Source of the DNA: Hygrophila difformis
Lineage: Eukaryota > Streptophyta > Magnoliopsida > Lamiales > Acanthaceae
NCBI GenBank assembly: GCA_030278955.1
Contig: JAOANR010000004.1
Coordinates: 58,863,120-58,927,119 of the forward strand
Length of the DNA: 64,000 bases
Direction: 5' to 3'
The stretch's first letter is position 1; every line of letters begins with the position of its first letter. Below the pieces are notes generated by a model that was given only the letters and a program-made list of their open reading frames with translations, did not search any database and was not told the DNA's origin. This document shows, piece by piece, positions 25,283-34,756 of the stretch. Position numbers and translations under genes: made by a program.

Positions 25283-25680
25283 TGGGGTTGCAAATGAATC
25301 AAATATTTTTTGTTTGATTCCTGATTTGATTCGGATTTATTCAAAATTTTGATATTCGAATAATATTTGATACGATTCGATATTCGATTCAATATTTTTT
25401 ATATAAAATAATATATAAATATATAAATTAACTTTATTAGATAATTTAAAATTTATTTTAATTGCTATATTTACTAAATAATATGAATATATTTATATAT
25501 ATGAAATTAAAGTATTAAATTTGATATATAGATTGAACTAAATATTTAATTTTAATAATTAAAAATTAATTTTTTATATATTAAATTACCTTATAGAATA
25601 ATTTGTTTCGATTCGATAGTATTCGTAAAGTTTAACAAATCAAATCGAATACTGCAGTATTCGGTTCGTTTGCAACCCTA
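25283..25680. mobile_element. hAT-type MITE with ATTCGATA repeats
   Basis: 398 bp from TGGGGTTGCAAATGAATC to the inverted GGTTCGTTTGCAACCCTA. Flanks GGTGTAAT (25275-25282) and GCTGTAAT (25681-25688) match at 7 of 8 positions, fitting an 8-bp hAT duplication. The subterminal region has repeated GATTCGAT/ATTCGAATA motifs. Confidence 0.7.
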
Positions 25681-26498
25681 GCTGTAATGCAAAAAAAAAT
25701 ACTAAGGTCCGTTCTCTAGAACTTATTTTCAGGCCTTATTACTTATTTTTTAAATCAGATCATACCAAATCAAATAATAAACATTAATATCATACCAGAT
25801 TAAATAAGATCACACCAGACCAGATCAAATCATTATAATAATATAGAGAAAATAATATCAGACCAGACTAGATGGAATCAGATCAGATCAGAAACATTCA
25901 AACCAGACCAGACCAGACAATGATCAAATCAGACCAGGTATTAAAAATTCAGATCAAACCAGGTCAAATTCAGGCCTATGGAACATGTAAGTTCTTTATT
26001 TTTTAAGCCTCGATTAATTTCTAATATTATTTGTTGATCCACTATAATTAAGCTAAGTTCAACATACAGTTTTTGATAATTTTTTATTTTTTATTTTTGT
26101 ACTTAACAGTCTATACAGATTAGAAAAATGATGATGGGGCCATCCTATACAATTTGCACCTCATAAAATTCCAACTTATGTAGAACACATCCCTAACTGG
26201 CTAGCCAATTGTGGTTTAGATCGATGGTATTTAAATTGAAACCGGCTAAAAATTGGAAACTTACTAGCGGAACCGGGGTTCAATTTAAATTGGGCACCTC
26301 TACATTACACTTTTACCTTTAACAAAATAATGATATTTCATATGGCTAAAAGGTAAACATAAAAAGTGATACCTATACTATTTTTTAAAAACAATAAAAT
26401 AAACCTAATCAAAAATCATACTAGTATTTAAAAGAATATTGTTAATAAAGGGGGTGCAGTATTTAGTCTTAAAGCATTGGGAATGAGGACATGGCCTA
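25681..26498. repeat. Region with degenerate GATCAGACCA repeats
   Basis: About 25755-25970 is filled with ATCAGATC, GACCAGAC and ATCAAATC variants, flanked by related CAGGCCTTA / CAGGCCTATGGAAC ends, so it may be another MITE. The remainder is AT-rich without a gene. Confidence 0.5.
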
Positions 26499-26838
26499 GG
26501 GTATGTTCTCCATACAGAGATATAGCTGCGTGCTGGAGTTGTAGGGGCCTGTGAGAGTTGTAGCTGTTATTTTTATTTAAGTGTTTGATACAACTAGCTG
26601 TAGATTATTTTTGAAATTTTGTAGTTGGTTGATTATTGTGTTAATATTGTAATAGGATAAAAATAAGCATGCGAGTTTTTTTTTAATACTACCTTAGGTA
26701 ACTTTTATTTGTAGAGCTTCAAATTATAGCTACAGTCCTCAAAAGCTAGTGTACAGAAGGGAGTTATAATTTTAATATAAAATCAAATGCTACCAAAAGC
26801 TCTTAAAAAATCTCAAGAGTTGCGTGCAGAACATACCC
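26499..26838. mobile_element. Tourist-like (PIF/Harbinger) MITE
   Basis: 340 bp with ends GGGTATGTTCTCC and GCAGAACATACCC as inverted repeats and the trinucleotide CTA at both borders (26496-26498, 26839-26841), a typical TWA-like Harbinger duplication. Confidence 0.75.
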
Positions 26839-26973
26839 CTAGTGGTTATGTCCCATGACTTGGGGGTTCGATTTTCATCCAGTCATATCCCTCCCATTTA
26901 TCCGCTTTATAATTTGTGGTTTTGACTCTTGTATACATTTGTCTCTACATGAGTGTCGATGTTTAAAAAAAAT
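26839..26973 (+). mobile_element. tRNA-derived SINE, copy 1
   Basis: TAGTGGTTATGTCCCATGAC then GGGGGTTCGATTTTCATCC resemble the A and B boxes of a tRNA-type RNA polymerase III promoter. The body has CATATCCCTCCCATTTATCC and TTTATAATTTGTGG and the copy ends in a run of A. Related copies are at 34271 and, inverted, 58288. Confidence 0.6.
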
Positions 26974-27106
26974 ATTAAAGCATTGAATTCTTAAATGTGA
27001 TACATAAAACTACAAACATATATAAAAAAGAAACACAACGTAGGAAAATAAGTTACTTATAAAACTTTTGGAAAGATTCCAATACGCGACTACATACACT
27101 GAGAAT

Positions 27107-27242
27107 CAGGGGCGGATCTACCCCTAGGTCCGGTGGGGCCTCGGCCCCACCTTAATTTTAAAAAAAATCTCAAAATTTTTTTATTTATTTTTATTTAAGA
27201 TTAAAAAAAAATACACTCGCCAAAATTTTGGGTCCGCCACTG
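27107..27242. mobile_element. Short hAT-type MITE (CAGTGGCGGA family), copy 2
   Basis: 136 bp from CAGGGGCGGATCTACC to GGGTCCGCCACTG, flanked by exact 8-bp duplications CTGAGAAT (27099-27106, 27243-27250). Confidence 0.88.
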
Positions 27243-27425
27243 CTGAGAATCTTCCATGAAACTTGTGTTTTATGTTGTACTAGTATTAAGCATGGAACTG
27301 TTAGGTTTGTTCAGCTATGAGCTATCATCTCGCATTTATTTATATAATGTGAGTATTATAAATTTTAAATGCATGTACTATGTAGCGTTGAGGTCATGTG
27401 TGTAGATTTCAAATAATGTCTTTAC

Positions 27426-27820
27426 TGTTATAGAAATAACTATATTTATTTATGTATGTGTATAATAAAATGGTATATGGCTTATTAGCTTGTGTTTATA
27501 GTGGAAGTATTGTAATGGAAATTGGGATTAAATGGTGAAAGAAATGAAGTTTAAAGGTGGGATAATAAAATGGATAAAGTGTAACAATTATGGCATGAGA
27601 TGAAACAAGTATTAAGCTTGCATAAAATTTTTTCTCTCTTTTCTCAATACATTACATAGGCTATTTATAAACTTTTTTATCCTCTCACTATTTACTAACC
27701 TCATAATTAAGGTATATGCATTTCAAGACTTTCACATGTCTAACCTTATGATCAAGGCATGAACATGGATATTCACATGTTGAACACTAGACATTCACAA
27801 TCTTGTTTACATGCATAACA
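27426..27820 (-). repeat. 3' LTR of the copia element
   Basis: 395 bp, TGTTATAGAAAT...CATGCATAACA on the + strand. Paired with 32660-33054. Confidence 0.95.
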
Positions 27821-27958
27821 CTCCCCCTTGAATGTCGTCAATACGAAGAATATGCCTCGTTAAAACCTTACTTGGAAAAAACCCTATGGGAAAAAAATCC
27901 AAGTTAGGAAAAAGAGTACATGATTCTTGCATATTTACTTCTCCCCCTGATCAAAGCA

Positions 27959-30900
27959 TCAGTTGAAGTTCTTTAGTTGGCGCATCCCAATGTTTTTCAC
28001 CAACTTTTCGAATGTTGCTGTTGGTAGTGCCTTGGTAAATAAATCTGCAAGATTATCAGCTGAACGGATTTGCTGCACATCTATTTCACCATTTTTCTGT
28101 AAATCATGAGTGAAGAAAAATTTTGGTGAAATGTGTTTCGTTCTATCTCCTTTAATATACACTCCCTTCAATTGTGTTATACAAGCTGCATTATCTTCAT
28201 ATAAAATTGTTGGGGGTATCTTTTCTTCAGTAGCTATGCCACAATTTTTCAATATATGGTGCATCAAAGATCGCAACCATACACACTCTCGACTGGCTTC
28301 ATGAATTGCTAAAATTTCAGCATGATTTGAGGAAGTAGCAGTCAAAGTCTGCTTCATTGATCTCCATGAAATTGCAGTACCACCACATGTAAAAACATAG
28401 CCAGTTTGAGATTTGGCTTTATGTGGATCTGATAAATATCCGGCATCAGCAAAGCCGATTATTTCATGTCGAGAGTCATTTGGGTAAAATAACCCAAGAT
28501 CAATAGTTCCTTGGAGATAGCGAAATATGTGTTTAATTCCATTCCAATGTCGTCTAGTAGGAGATGAACTGAATCTCGCTAATAAATTTACTGCAAATGA
28601 TATATCTGGTCTAGTGCAGTTTGCAAGATACATTAAAGCACCTATGGCACTTAAATATGGGACCTCTGGTCCAAGAATTTGTTCACCTTCCTCTTGTGGT
28701 CTAAACGGATCCTTTTTTATATCAAGTGACCTTACGACCATTGGAGTACTCAATGGATGTGCTTTATCCATATAAAATCGCTTTAATACTCTCTGAGTAT
28801 AAGCTGTTTGATGGACAAAAGTTCCATTATTTAAATATTCAATTTGCAGACCAAGACATGATTTGGTTTTACCAAAATCTTTGATTTCAAACTCCTTTTT
28901 TAGGTATTCAATAGCCTTTTGGAGCTCCTCTGGAGTTCCAATCAAGTTGAGATCATCAACATAAACTGCAATGATTACAAACCCTTGTCCATTTTTCTTA
29001 ATGAAAATACATGGACAAATTGGGTCATTTGTATAACCCTCTTGTATCAATGACTCACTGAGTCGGTTATACCACATTCGCCCGGACTGTTTCAGTCCAT
29101 ATAGGGATTTTTGTAATTTGATGGAATACATATGTCTAGGATTTGATTCATATGTCTCTGACATTTTTAATCCCTCTGGGACCTTCATATAGATATCTGT
29201 ATCTAAATTTCCATATAGATACGCAGTAATAACATCCATAAATCTCATTTCAAGATTTTGATGGACTGCTAAACTGATAAGATATCTAAATGTTATTCCA
29301 TCCATTACGGGGGAATATGTTTCATCATAATCAAATCCGGGTCTCTGTGAAAACCCTTGGGCGACTAATCTCGCTTTGTATCTGACAATTTCATTTTTGT
29401 CATTTCTTTTTCTTACAAAAACCCATCTGTATCCAACTGGCTTTATATTTTCTGGTGTTTTGACAATCGGTCCAAACACATTTCGTCTAGCCAGGGAATC
29501 CAATTCAGATTGGATTGCATCTTTCCATTTTGGCCAATCTTTTCTTTTCCGACATTCATCAACCGAATTTGGTTCATGATCCTCGTCATCATTTATGATG
29601 TCAAGTGCTATGTGGTACGAGAATACATTATCTATGATAATTGCATCTCGATTCCAAACATTTCTGCTTGTGACAAAATTGATTGATATTTCATTATTTT
29701 CAAGGTCATTCTCCTCTGGAGCTGCAAGTTCCTGCTCCTCTGGAGCTACTTGCTCTTCAAGAGCTTCTTTTTCCTCTGGAATATTTTCTGTAATTTTGTC
29801 ACTTTCAATTATTTGTGATCCTCTTTTCTTTCGAGGATTTTTATCTTTTGAACCTGGTGGTCTACCACGCTTCAAGCGTGCAGTAGATTCATCTTTGGCA
29901 CTTGTAATTGGTCCCTCTGGGACATTAATTTTGATAGGAACATTTGCTGCCGGTATAAGAGATTTTGTTACTCTTTTAGAGTCGCATAATGCGTCCGGCA
30001 ATTGATTTGCAATACTCTGCAAATGTACAATTCTTTGTACTTCTAGTTCACAATCATTTGTACGAGGATCGAAGAAATCTAACGGTGTTTTCCAGTTGAT
30101 TTCTTTTTCTTTCTTTGGTTGATTTCTGTCTCCCCCTAATGTCGGGAAATGAGATTCGTCAAAATGACAATCTTTGAATTTCGCAGTAAATAAATCACCA
30201 GTTAATGGTTCGAGATATCGAATAATCGATGGTGATTCATACCCGACATATATTCCCAATCTACGTTGGGGACCCATCTTTGTGCGCTGAGGTGGTGCAA
30301 TCGGGACATACACAGCGCAACCAAATATTCTGAGATGGGATATATTGGGTTCATGCCCAAATGTTAATTGTATAGGGGAGTATTCATGATAATGTGTCGG
30401 CCTTAACCGCACCAATTTTGCTGCATGTAATATTGCATGCCCCCAAGCTGTCAATGGCAATCCAGATCTCATTAATAATGGTCTGGCAATTAATTGTAAA
30501 CGCTTTATAAGCGATTCAGCAAGTCCATTCTGTGTATGGACATGAGCAACAGGATGCTCAACTGTTATGCCAATTGACACGCAGTATTCATCAAACCTCT
30601 GGGATGAATATTCACCAGCATTATCCAACCGGATATTTTTTTTTGTATAATCAGGGAACTGTGCTCGTAATTTAATAATTTGAGCAAGTAATTTTGCAAA
30701 CGCATGGTTGCGAGATGATAATAATGATACATTGGACCATCGTGTTGATGCATCAATTAGCACCATAAAATATTTAAATGGTCCACATGGTGGATCTATA
30801 GGTCCACATATATCACCCTGAATTCTTTCAAGAAAACTGGGGCTTTCAGTTCCCACTTTTGTTGGTGAATGTTTGGAAATTAATTTTCCTTGGGAGCAAG

Positions 30901-31561
30901 CAACACATATATAATCATTATGTTGCAGCAATTTTTGTCCCTTTAATGAATGGCCATGACTATTTGTAATAATTCGCCTCATCATCGTAGAGCCGGGATG
31001 GCCTAGGCGATCATGCCATATCATATATTCATCAGTAAACATATGGCTTCCAATAGACCTCTGGCCTATTTTGGGATGATATATATTAGTGGGCCTCTGG
31101 CCATTAATAAACCTCTGGTTTATTTGGGGAATATTAGACCTGTGGTCTAAGTGATAATTTTCAATTGTATTTATCTTTGAAAAATACAATCCAGAAGACA
31201 GAGCTGGTAATTTTTCCAATATATATTTCTTACCATGTGTGGTATTTGTAATTAATAAATATTCGACATTCTCTGAAGTCGATGTCTCGAGATGATATCC
31301 ATTTTCTCGGATATCTTTAAAACTTAATAAATTTCTTCGAGACTTGGGAGATAGGAGTGCATTTTTCACAATTAATTTTGTTCCCTCTGGGAAAATAAGG
31401 TTGGCTGTGCCAATTCCTTGTATAATATTTGCACTACCACATATTGTGTTTATGCTTGTATCTCCCATTTTTAAATTGGAAAAATACCTTATGTCTTTTA
31501 GTATCGTGTGCGTTGAAGCACTATCAATAAGACATATATTATCACTTTTATAATTCCCCAT
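27959..31561 (-). CDS. Copia pol polyprotein (protease, integrase, RT, RNase H)
   Basis: A single open frame of 1200 codons from the ATG at 31561 (the frame is open to 31678). Domains in order: protease with IDSASTHTIL; integrase zinc motif (WHDRLGHPGS ... CVACSQGK) and DDE-type core (GDICGPID, IRLDNAGEYSS, HTQNGLAES); reverse transcriptase with YSPVMDGITFRYL, MDVITAYLYG and the YVDD active site; RNase H with GFADAGYLSD, SSNHAEILA and EDNAACI; ends MRQLKNFN. No stop interrupts it. ATG 31561 is preferred because the upstream 39 codons are hydrophobic and unlike any pol domain. Just upstream on the minus strand, TTTAATTACAG precedes CAAAATGGGG and looks like a splice acceptor. Confidence 0.92.
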   Translation of the reverse strand: MGNYKSDNICLIDSASTHTILKDIRYFSNLKMGDTSINTICGSANIIQGIGTANLIFPEGTKLIVKNALLSPKSRRNLLSFKDIRENGYHLETSTSENVEYLLITNTTHGKKYILEKLPALSSGLYFSKINTIENYHLDHRSNIPQINQRFINGQRPTNIYHPKIGQRSIGSHMFTDEYMIWHDRLGHPGSTMMRRIITNSHGHSLKGQKLLQHNDYICVACSQGKLISKHSPTKVGTESPSFLERIQGDICGPIDPPCGPFKYFMVLIDASTRWSNVSLLSSRNHAFAKLLAQIIKLRAQFPDYTKKNIRLDNAGEYSSQRFDEYCVSIGITVEHPVAHVHTQNGLAESLIKRLQLIARPLLMRSGLPLTAWGHAILHAAKLVRLRPTHYHEYSPIQLTFGHEPNISHLRIFGCAVYVPIAPPQRTKMGPQRRLGIYVGYESPSIIRYLEPLTGDLFTAKFKDCHFDESHFPTLGGDRNQPKKEKEINWKTPLDFFDPRTNDCELEVQRIVHLQSIANQLPDALCDSKRVTKSLIPAANVPIKINVPEGPITSAKDESTARLKRGRPPGSKDKNPRKKRGSQIIESDKITENIPEEKEALEEQVAPEEQELAAPEENDLENNEISINFVTSRNVWNRDAIIIDNVFSYHIALDIINDDEDHEPNSVDECRKRKDWPKWKDAIQSELDSLARRNVFGPIVKTPENIKPVGYRWVFVRKRNDKNEIVRYKARLVAQGFSQRPGFDYDETYSPVMDGITFRYLISLAVHQNLEMRFMDVITAYLYGNLDTDIYMKVPEGLKMSETYESNPRHMYSIKLQKSLYGLKQSGRMWYNRLSESLIQEGYTNDPICPCIFIKKNGQGFVIIAVYVDDLNLIGTPEELQKAIEYLKKEFEIKDFGKTKSCLGLQIEYLNNGTFVHQTAYTQRVLKRFYMDKAHPLSTPMVVRSLDIKKDPFRPQEEGEQILGPEVPYLSAIGALMYLANCTRPDISFAVNLLARFSSSPTRRHWNGIKHIFRYLQGTIDLGLFYPNDSRHEIIGFADAGYLSDPHKAKSQTGYVFTCGGTAISWRSMKQTLTATSSNHAEILAIHEASRECVWLRSLMHHILKNCGIATEEKIPPTILYEDNAACITQLKGVYIKGDRTKHISPKFFFTHDLQKNGEIDVQQIRSADNLADLFTKALPTATFEKLVKNIGMRQLKNFN

Positions 31562-31679
31562 TTTGCTGTAATTAAAACAAGATATAATTAATATTAAAAC
31601 AAGATTAAATATAAGTGAAACAACACAATGCATAATAATATAGCAGAAATTAAAAAAATTCAAGCGTAATAAAAACAAT

Positions 31680-32501
31680 ATAATAATATTGTATCATTGA
31701 AGAAATTTGTATATCTTTCGATGATATATTTAGCATATCAATAATGGCCTTTTGTAATATTTATATTGTCGTACTTTAGCAAGGTTTATTTCAACCTTTA
31801 TTTGCTTTATTTATCAATAATTCTCGGTAACTAGTATCAATTCATTAGTCGTACGACAAATTATGGGACTATGTCCTCCTGCCATATTGATAGCATTTTT
31901 CTTCAATTGCTTCGCCTTTTAGAGGCATAATTTCTGGCAATTATTTTGCCATTTAAGAATCTGACTCTGTCAGTACACACCAAACTAAAGACCCACGAAA
32001 TCTGTTGGTATAACCGAACTAAGATTTATGGACTCTGTTGGTATTAATGTCATTTTTATTAATATATTGTCACATATCTCAATCGTGACATTATTCTGAA
32101 CATGACTGATTTATATCATTTACAGACTTATAGTCTTGCAGTCATTATGATGCCCCGCATTTGGGATTTCAGCCAAAAATCTTTATTTTATCAAAGAGCT
32201 GCCATTTGCCCCCACATTAAGGGAACTGTCACTATCTCTTATCAAAAATAAGAATTGGCAAAATGCTTATTTCCCATATATAGACCAATATGATCTTTTG
32301 ACCGTTTTGTTTTTCTAGGTCTTGGCCTGTGGCCGTATTTTTTTTTTTGCGGTCTAGGCCTATGGCTGTATTTTTTTTTTTATAATGGTCTTTTCTAGAC
32401 CCATTGTTTCCAAATAAATCTTAATATCCATATTTCAAGATAAATAATTAATCCCCTGATCTTTCCAACGGCATAGATTCCTGTTTTGAAAAATTAGTCA
32501 T
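31680..32501 (-). pseudogene. Decayed gag region of the copia element
   Basis: Read on the minus strand from the ATG at 32501, the sequence starts MTNFSKQESMPLERSGD then a stop (32448). Shifted by one frame, MDIKIYLETMGLEKTI follows, resembling the start of gag proteins in related plant copia elements. A possible zinc-knuckle relic with stops and lost cysteines lies near 31860-31910. The region is shorter than a normal gag and has no long frame. Identification rests on remembered family resemblance. Confidence 0.55.
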
Positions 32502-32659
32502 AACTGATATTGAAAATAGTTGTAATATATTACCTCAAGTGATTTTCTTCTGGATTTGAAAAATTTTGGCAGAACCCCGGTATGAATCAAATTTACAACA
32601 GAACTCCAACAAAACCTTGGTAGAATTGGCAAACTCTAATAGAGCTCGTGCTGATAACG

Positions 32660-33054
32660 TGTTATAGAAATAACTATATTTATTTATGTATGTGTATAAT
32701 AAAATGGTATATGGCTTATTAGCTTGTGTTTATAGTGGAAGTATTGTAATGGAAATTGGGATTAAATGGTGAAAGAAATGAAGTTTAAAGGTGGGATAAT
32801 AAAATGGATAAAGTGTAACAATTATGGCATGAGATGAAACAAGTATTAAGATTGCATAAAATTTTTTCTCTCTTTTCTCAATACATTACATAGGCTATTT
32901 ATAAACTTTTTTATCCTCTCACTATTTACTAACCTCATAATCAAGGTATATGCATTTCAAGACTTTCACATGTCTAACCTTATGATCAAGGCATGAACAT
33001 GGATATTCACATGTTGAACACTAGACATTCACAATCTTGTTTACATGCATAACA
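32660..33054 (-). repeat. 5' LTR of the copia element
   Basis: 395 bp, two visible differences from the other LTR (AAGATTGC for AAGCTTGC, and AATCAAGG for AATTAAGG). Confidence 0.95.
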
Positions 33055-33161
33055 TTTACATATTAAATTAAATTTGAATGACTAAAAGTCTAAAGCCTTC
33101 GTCAACTTCTGATTTTATTACTGGAATTAAATGCTCATTCGATTTTTATGTATAATTCGAG

Positions 33162-33674
33162 TAGGGGTGAAAGCGGTACGGTAAATACCCGACCGATCCG
33201 ATGCCGTATCCGATTATATTCGAATCCGAATCCGTTTTCGACTATCCGGCCGGATAATTCAATATTCGTATCCGAATCCGAATCCGTATTTTAATATCCG
33301 CATTCGTATTCGTATCCGAAAATATCTAACCGTATCCGAGAATATCCGACCGTATCCGAAAATTGATAGGATATTATCCGGATTTTAAATATGGATATCC
33401 GAATATATTAATATATTATTATTTAATAATTAAAAATGATTAATAATTATAAAAAATATCAAATTTTCAAAAAAGATTATAAAAAATTATCCGATAATCT
33501 GTATCCGATTGAATCCGTACCCGTCATATATCCGTACCGTATCCGTAATCCGAAATATCCGAAACCATATTCGTATCCGGCCCATCCGTATTCGATACCG
33601 AATTCGACAAAACAAATATGGATAATATCCGTATCCGACACTATCCGACCGTATACGTACCGTTTTCATCCCTA
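33162..33674. mobile_element. hAT-type MITE with TATCCG repeats
   Basis: 513 bp starting TAGGGGTGAAAGCGGTACG and ending CGTACCGTTTTCATCCCTA, inverted repeats, with exact 8-bp duplications AATTCGAG (33154-33161, 33675-33682). The interior carries many TATCCG/CCGTATCCG units in both directions, which could be subterminal transposase sites. Confidence 0.85.
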
Positions 33675-33682
33675 AATTCGAG

Positions 33683-34270
33683 GGTGTAAAAATTCATTAC
33701 CTATTTTTCAGTTTTCAGTATATATGTTACTTATGTATTGTATTGTGTTGTAACTGCTTGACCCAAACAACCCAATCCAACTTCATCTACAAAAACTTGA
33801 ATTACCAAATAATTTAACCGTTAGTATATAAAATTTTAATTGTAACTACAACTACAATACAAAAGTATACAGTAAGTGTTGGGAAATATTGAGATTATTT
33901 GGATTGTTTAGAGTGAGATAATTTACTTCAAACATTTCCATTACGTATATTCAATAAGATATGATTACATAAATGAAGAATAATAACAAAATGAATCTGA
34001 GTCATGATAAATGATAAATGGACTTGGGAGAAATAAATATTGAAAGCAGCTGATTTTGTGCATATATAATTTAGGATCAAATTGCATTTTTTTTTTTTTT
34101 TTTGAAAAAAAGGATAAGGGAATAGAGACTTGGCTTAGAGGGTGTTTGGATAAGTTGCAGGAAAATAAATTTTCTGATTATTGCGTTTTCAAAACGCAAA
34201 TAATCAATTTAACCGCTAAAAAATGGTGCTGCAAACCTGAGTATTTGCGTTTTGAAAACGCAATAATATA
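33683..34270. other. Spacer with a palindromic GCGTTTTCAAAACGC motif
   Basis: No gene. ATTGCGTTTTCAAAACGCAA (about 34181-34200) and TTTGCGTTTTGAAAACGCAA (about 34243-34262) are two near-identical palindromic motifs. Confidence 0.5.
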
Positions 34271-34408
34271 CTTAATGGCTAGTGATCATGTCCCCTTTCT
34301 TACAATCTTATGGCTGGGGATTCGATTCTCAGCCGGTCCCATATCCATCATCCCCTTTATCTTCTTTGTAATTTTTGTGGTAAAGTATCAATGTTTACCC
34401 AAAAATAA
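34271..34408 (+). mobile_element. tRNA-derived SINE, copy 2
   Basis: TAATGGCTAGTGATCATGTCC and GGGGATTCGATTCTCAGCC give tRNA-like A and B boxes; CCATATCCATCATCCCC and TTTGTAATTTTTGTGG match the body of the copy at 26839. A 118-codon frame across it is not a gene. Confidence 0.55.
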
Positions 34409-34478
34409 GTAAATACTATAACTATATTTTTTGTGGCTATTGCATTGATAGAAAATTATTAAGAAAATAGGTATCAAA

Positions 34479-34551
34479 GCCCGTCTAGCTCAGTCGGTAG
34501 AGCGCAAGGCTCTTAACCTTGTGGTCGTGGGTTCGAGCCCCACGGTGGGCG
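34479..34551 (+). tRNA. tRNA-Lys, anticodon CUU
   Basis: 73 nt, no intron. The acceptor stem GCCCGTC pairs with GGTGGGC (with G-U pairs). D arm TAGCTCAGTCGGTAGAGC, anticodon loop CTCTTAA with CTT at 34512-34514, T arm GTGGGTTCGAGCCCCAC, discriminator G. All conserved A-box and B-box positions are present and a short T run follows at 34560, so a functional pol III gene is likely. Confidence 0.97.
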
Positions 34552-34756
34552 TTTACCTATTTTCTTTATTTTTACTCACACTGGGAGTTGGAAAGTTTCC
34601 GTCGGTTTTACTTTTTCTGCAGTGATTTAAGAGTATAAACCAAACCGGAGGGGTTGGGTAAATCGGCAGGTAACTTCTTCTTGAATTACTATCAATTTTC
34701 CTTTTCACATGGGATGTGAATTTGACAGCGCCGATCGGTGGTGAATACTGATACTG

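Larger units (their letters stand above)
27426..33054 (-). mobile_element. Ty1/copia LTR retrotransposon, complete ends
   Basis: The 5629-bp element has 395-bp LTRs at 27426-27820 and 32660-33054, ends TG..CA, and an exact 5-bp duplication TTTAC (27421-27425, 33055-33059). The LTRs differ at about two positions by eye (roughly 99.5% identity), so insertion is recent. It reads on the minus strand: the polypurine tract CAAGGGGGAG lies directly inside the left (3') LTR, and TTATCAGCACGAGC lies inside the right (5') LTR where the primer-binding site is expected. The pol order protease, integrase, RT, RNase H assigns it to Ty1/copia. The gag region is decayed. Confidence 0.95.

Noticed and set aside
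28110..31553. Several plus-strand frames of 60-136 codons
   Set aside because: Antisense shadows of the copia pol frame.
34056..34412. 118-codon plus-strand frame
   Set aside because: Spans low-complexity sequence and a SINE-like segment; no family match and no splice context.
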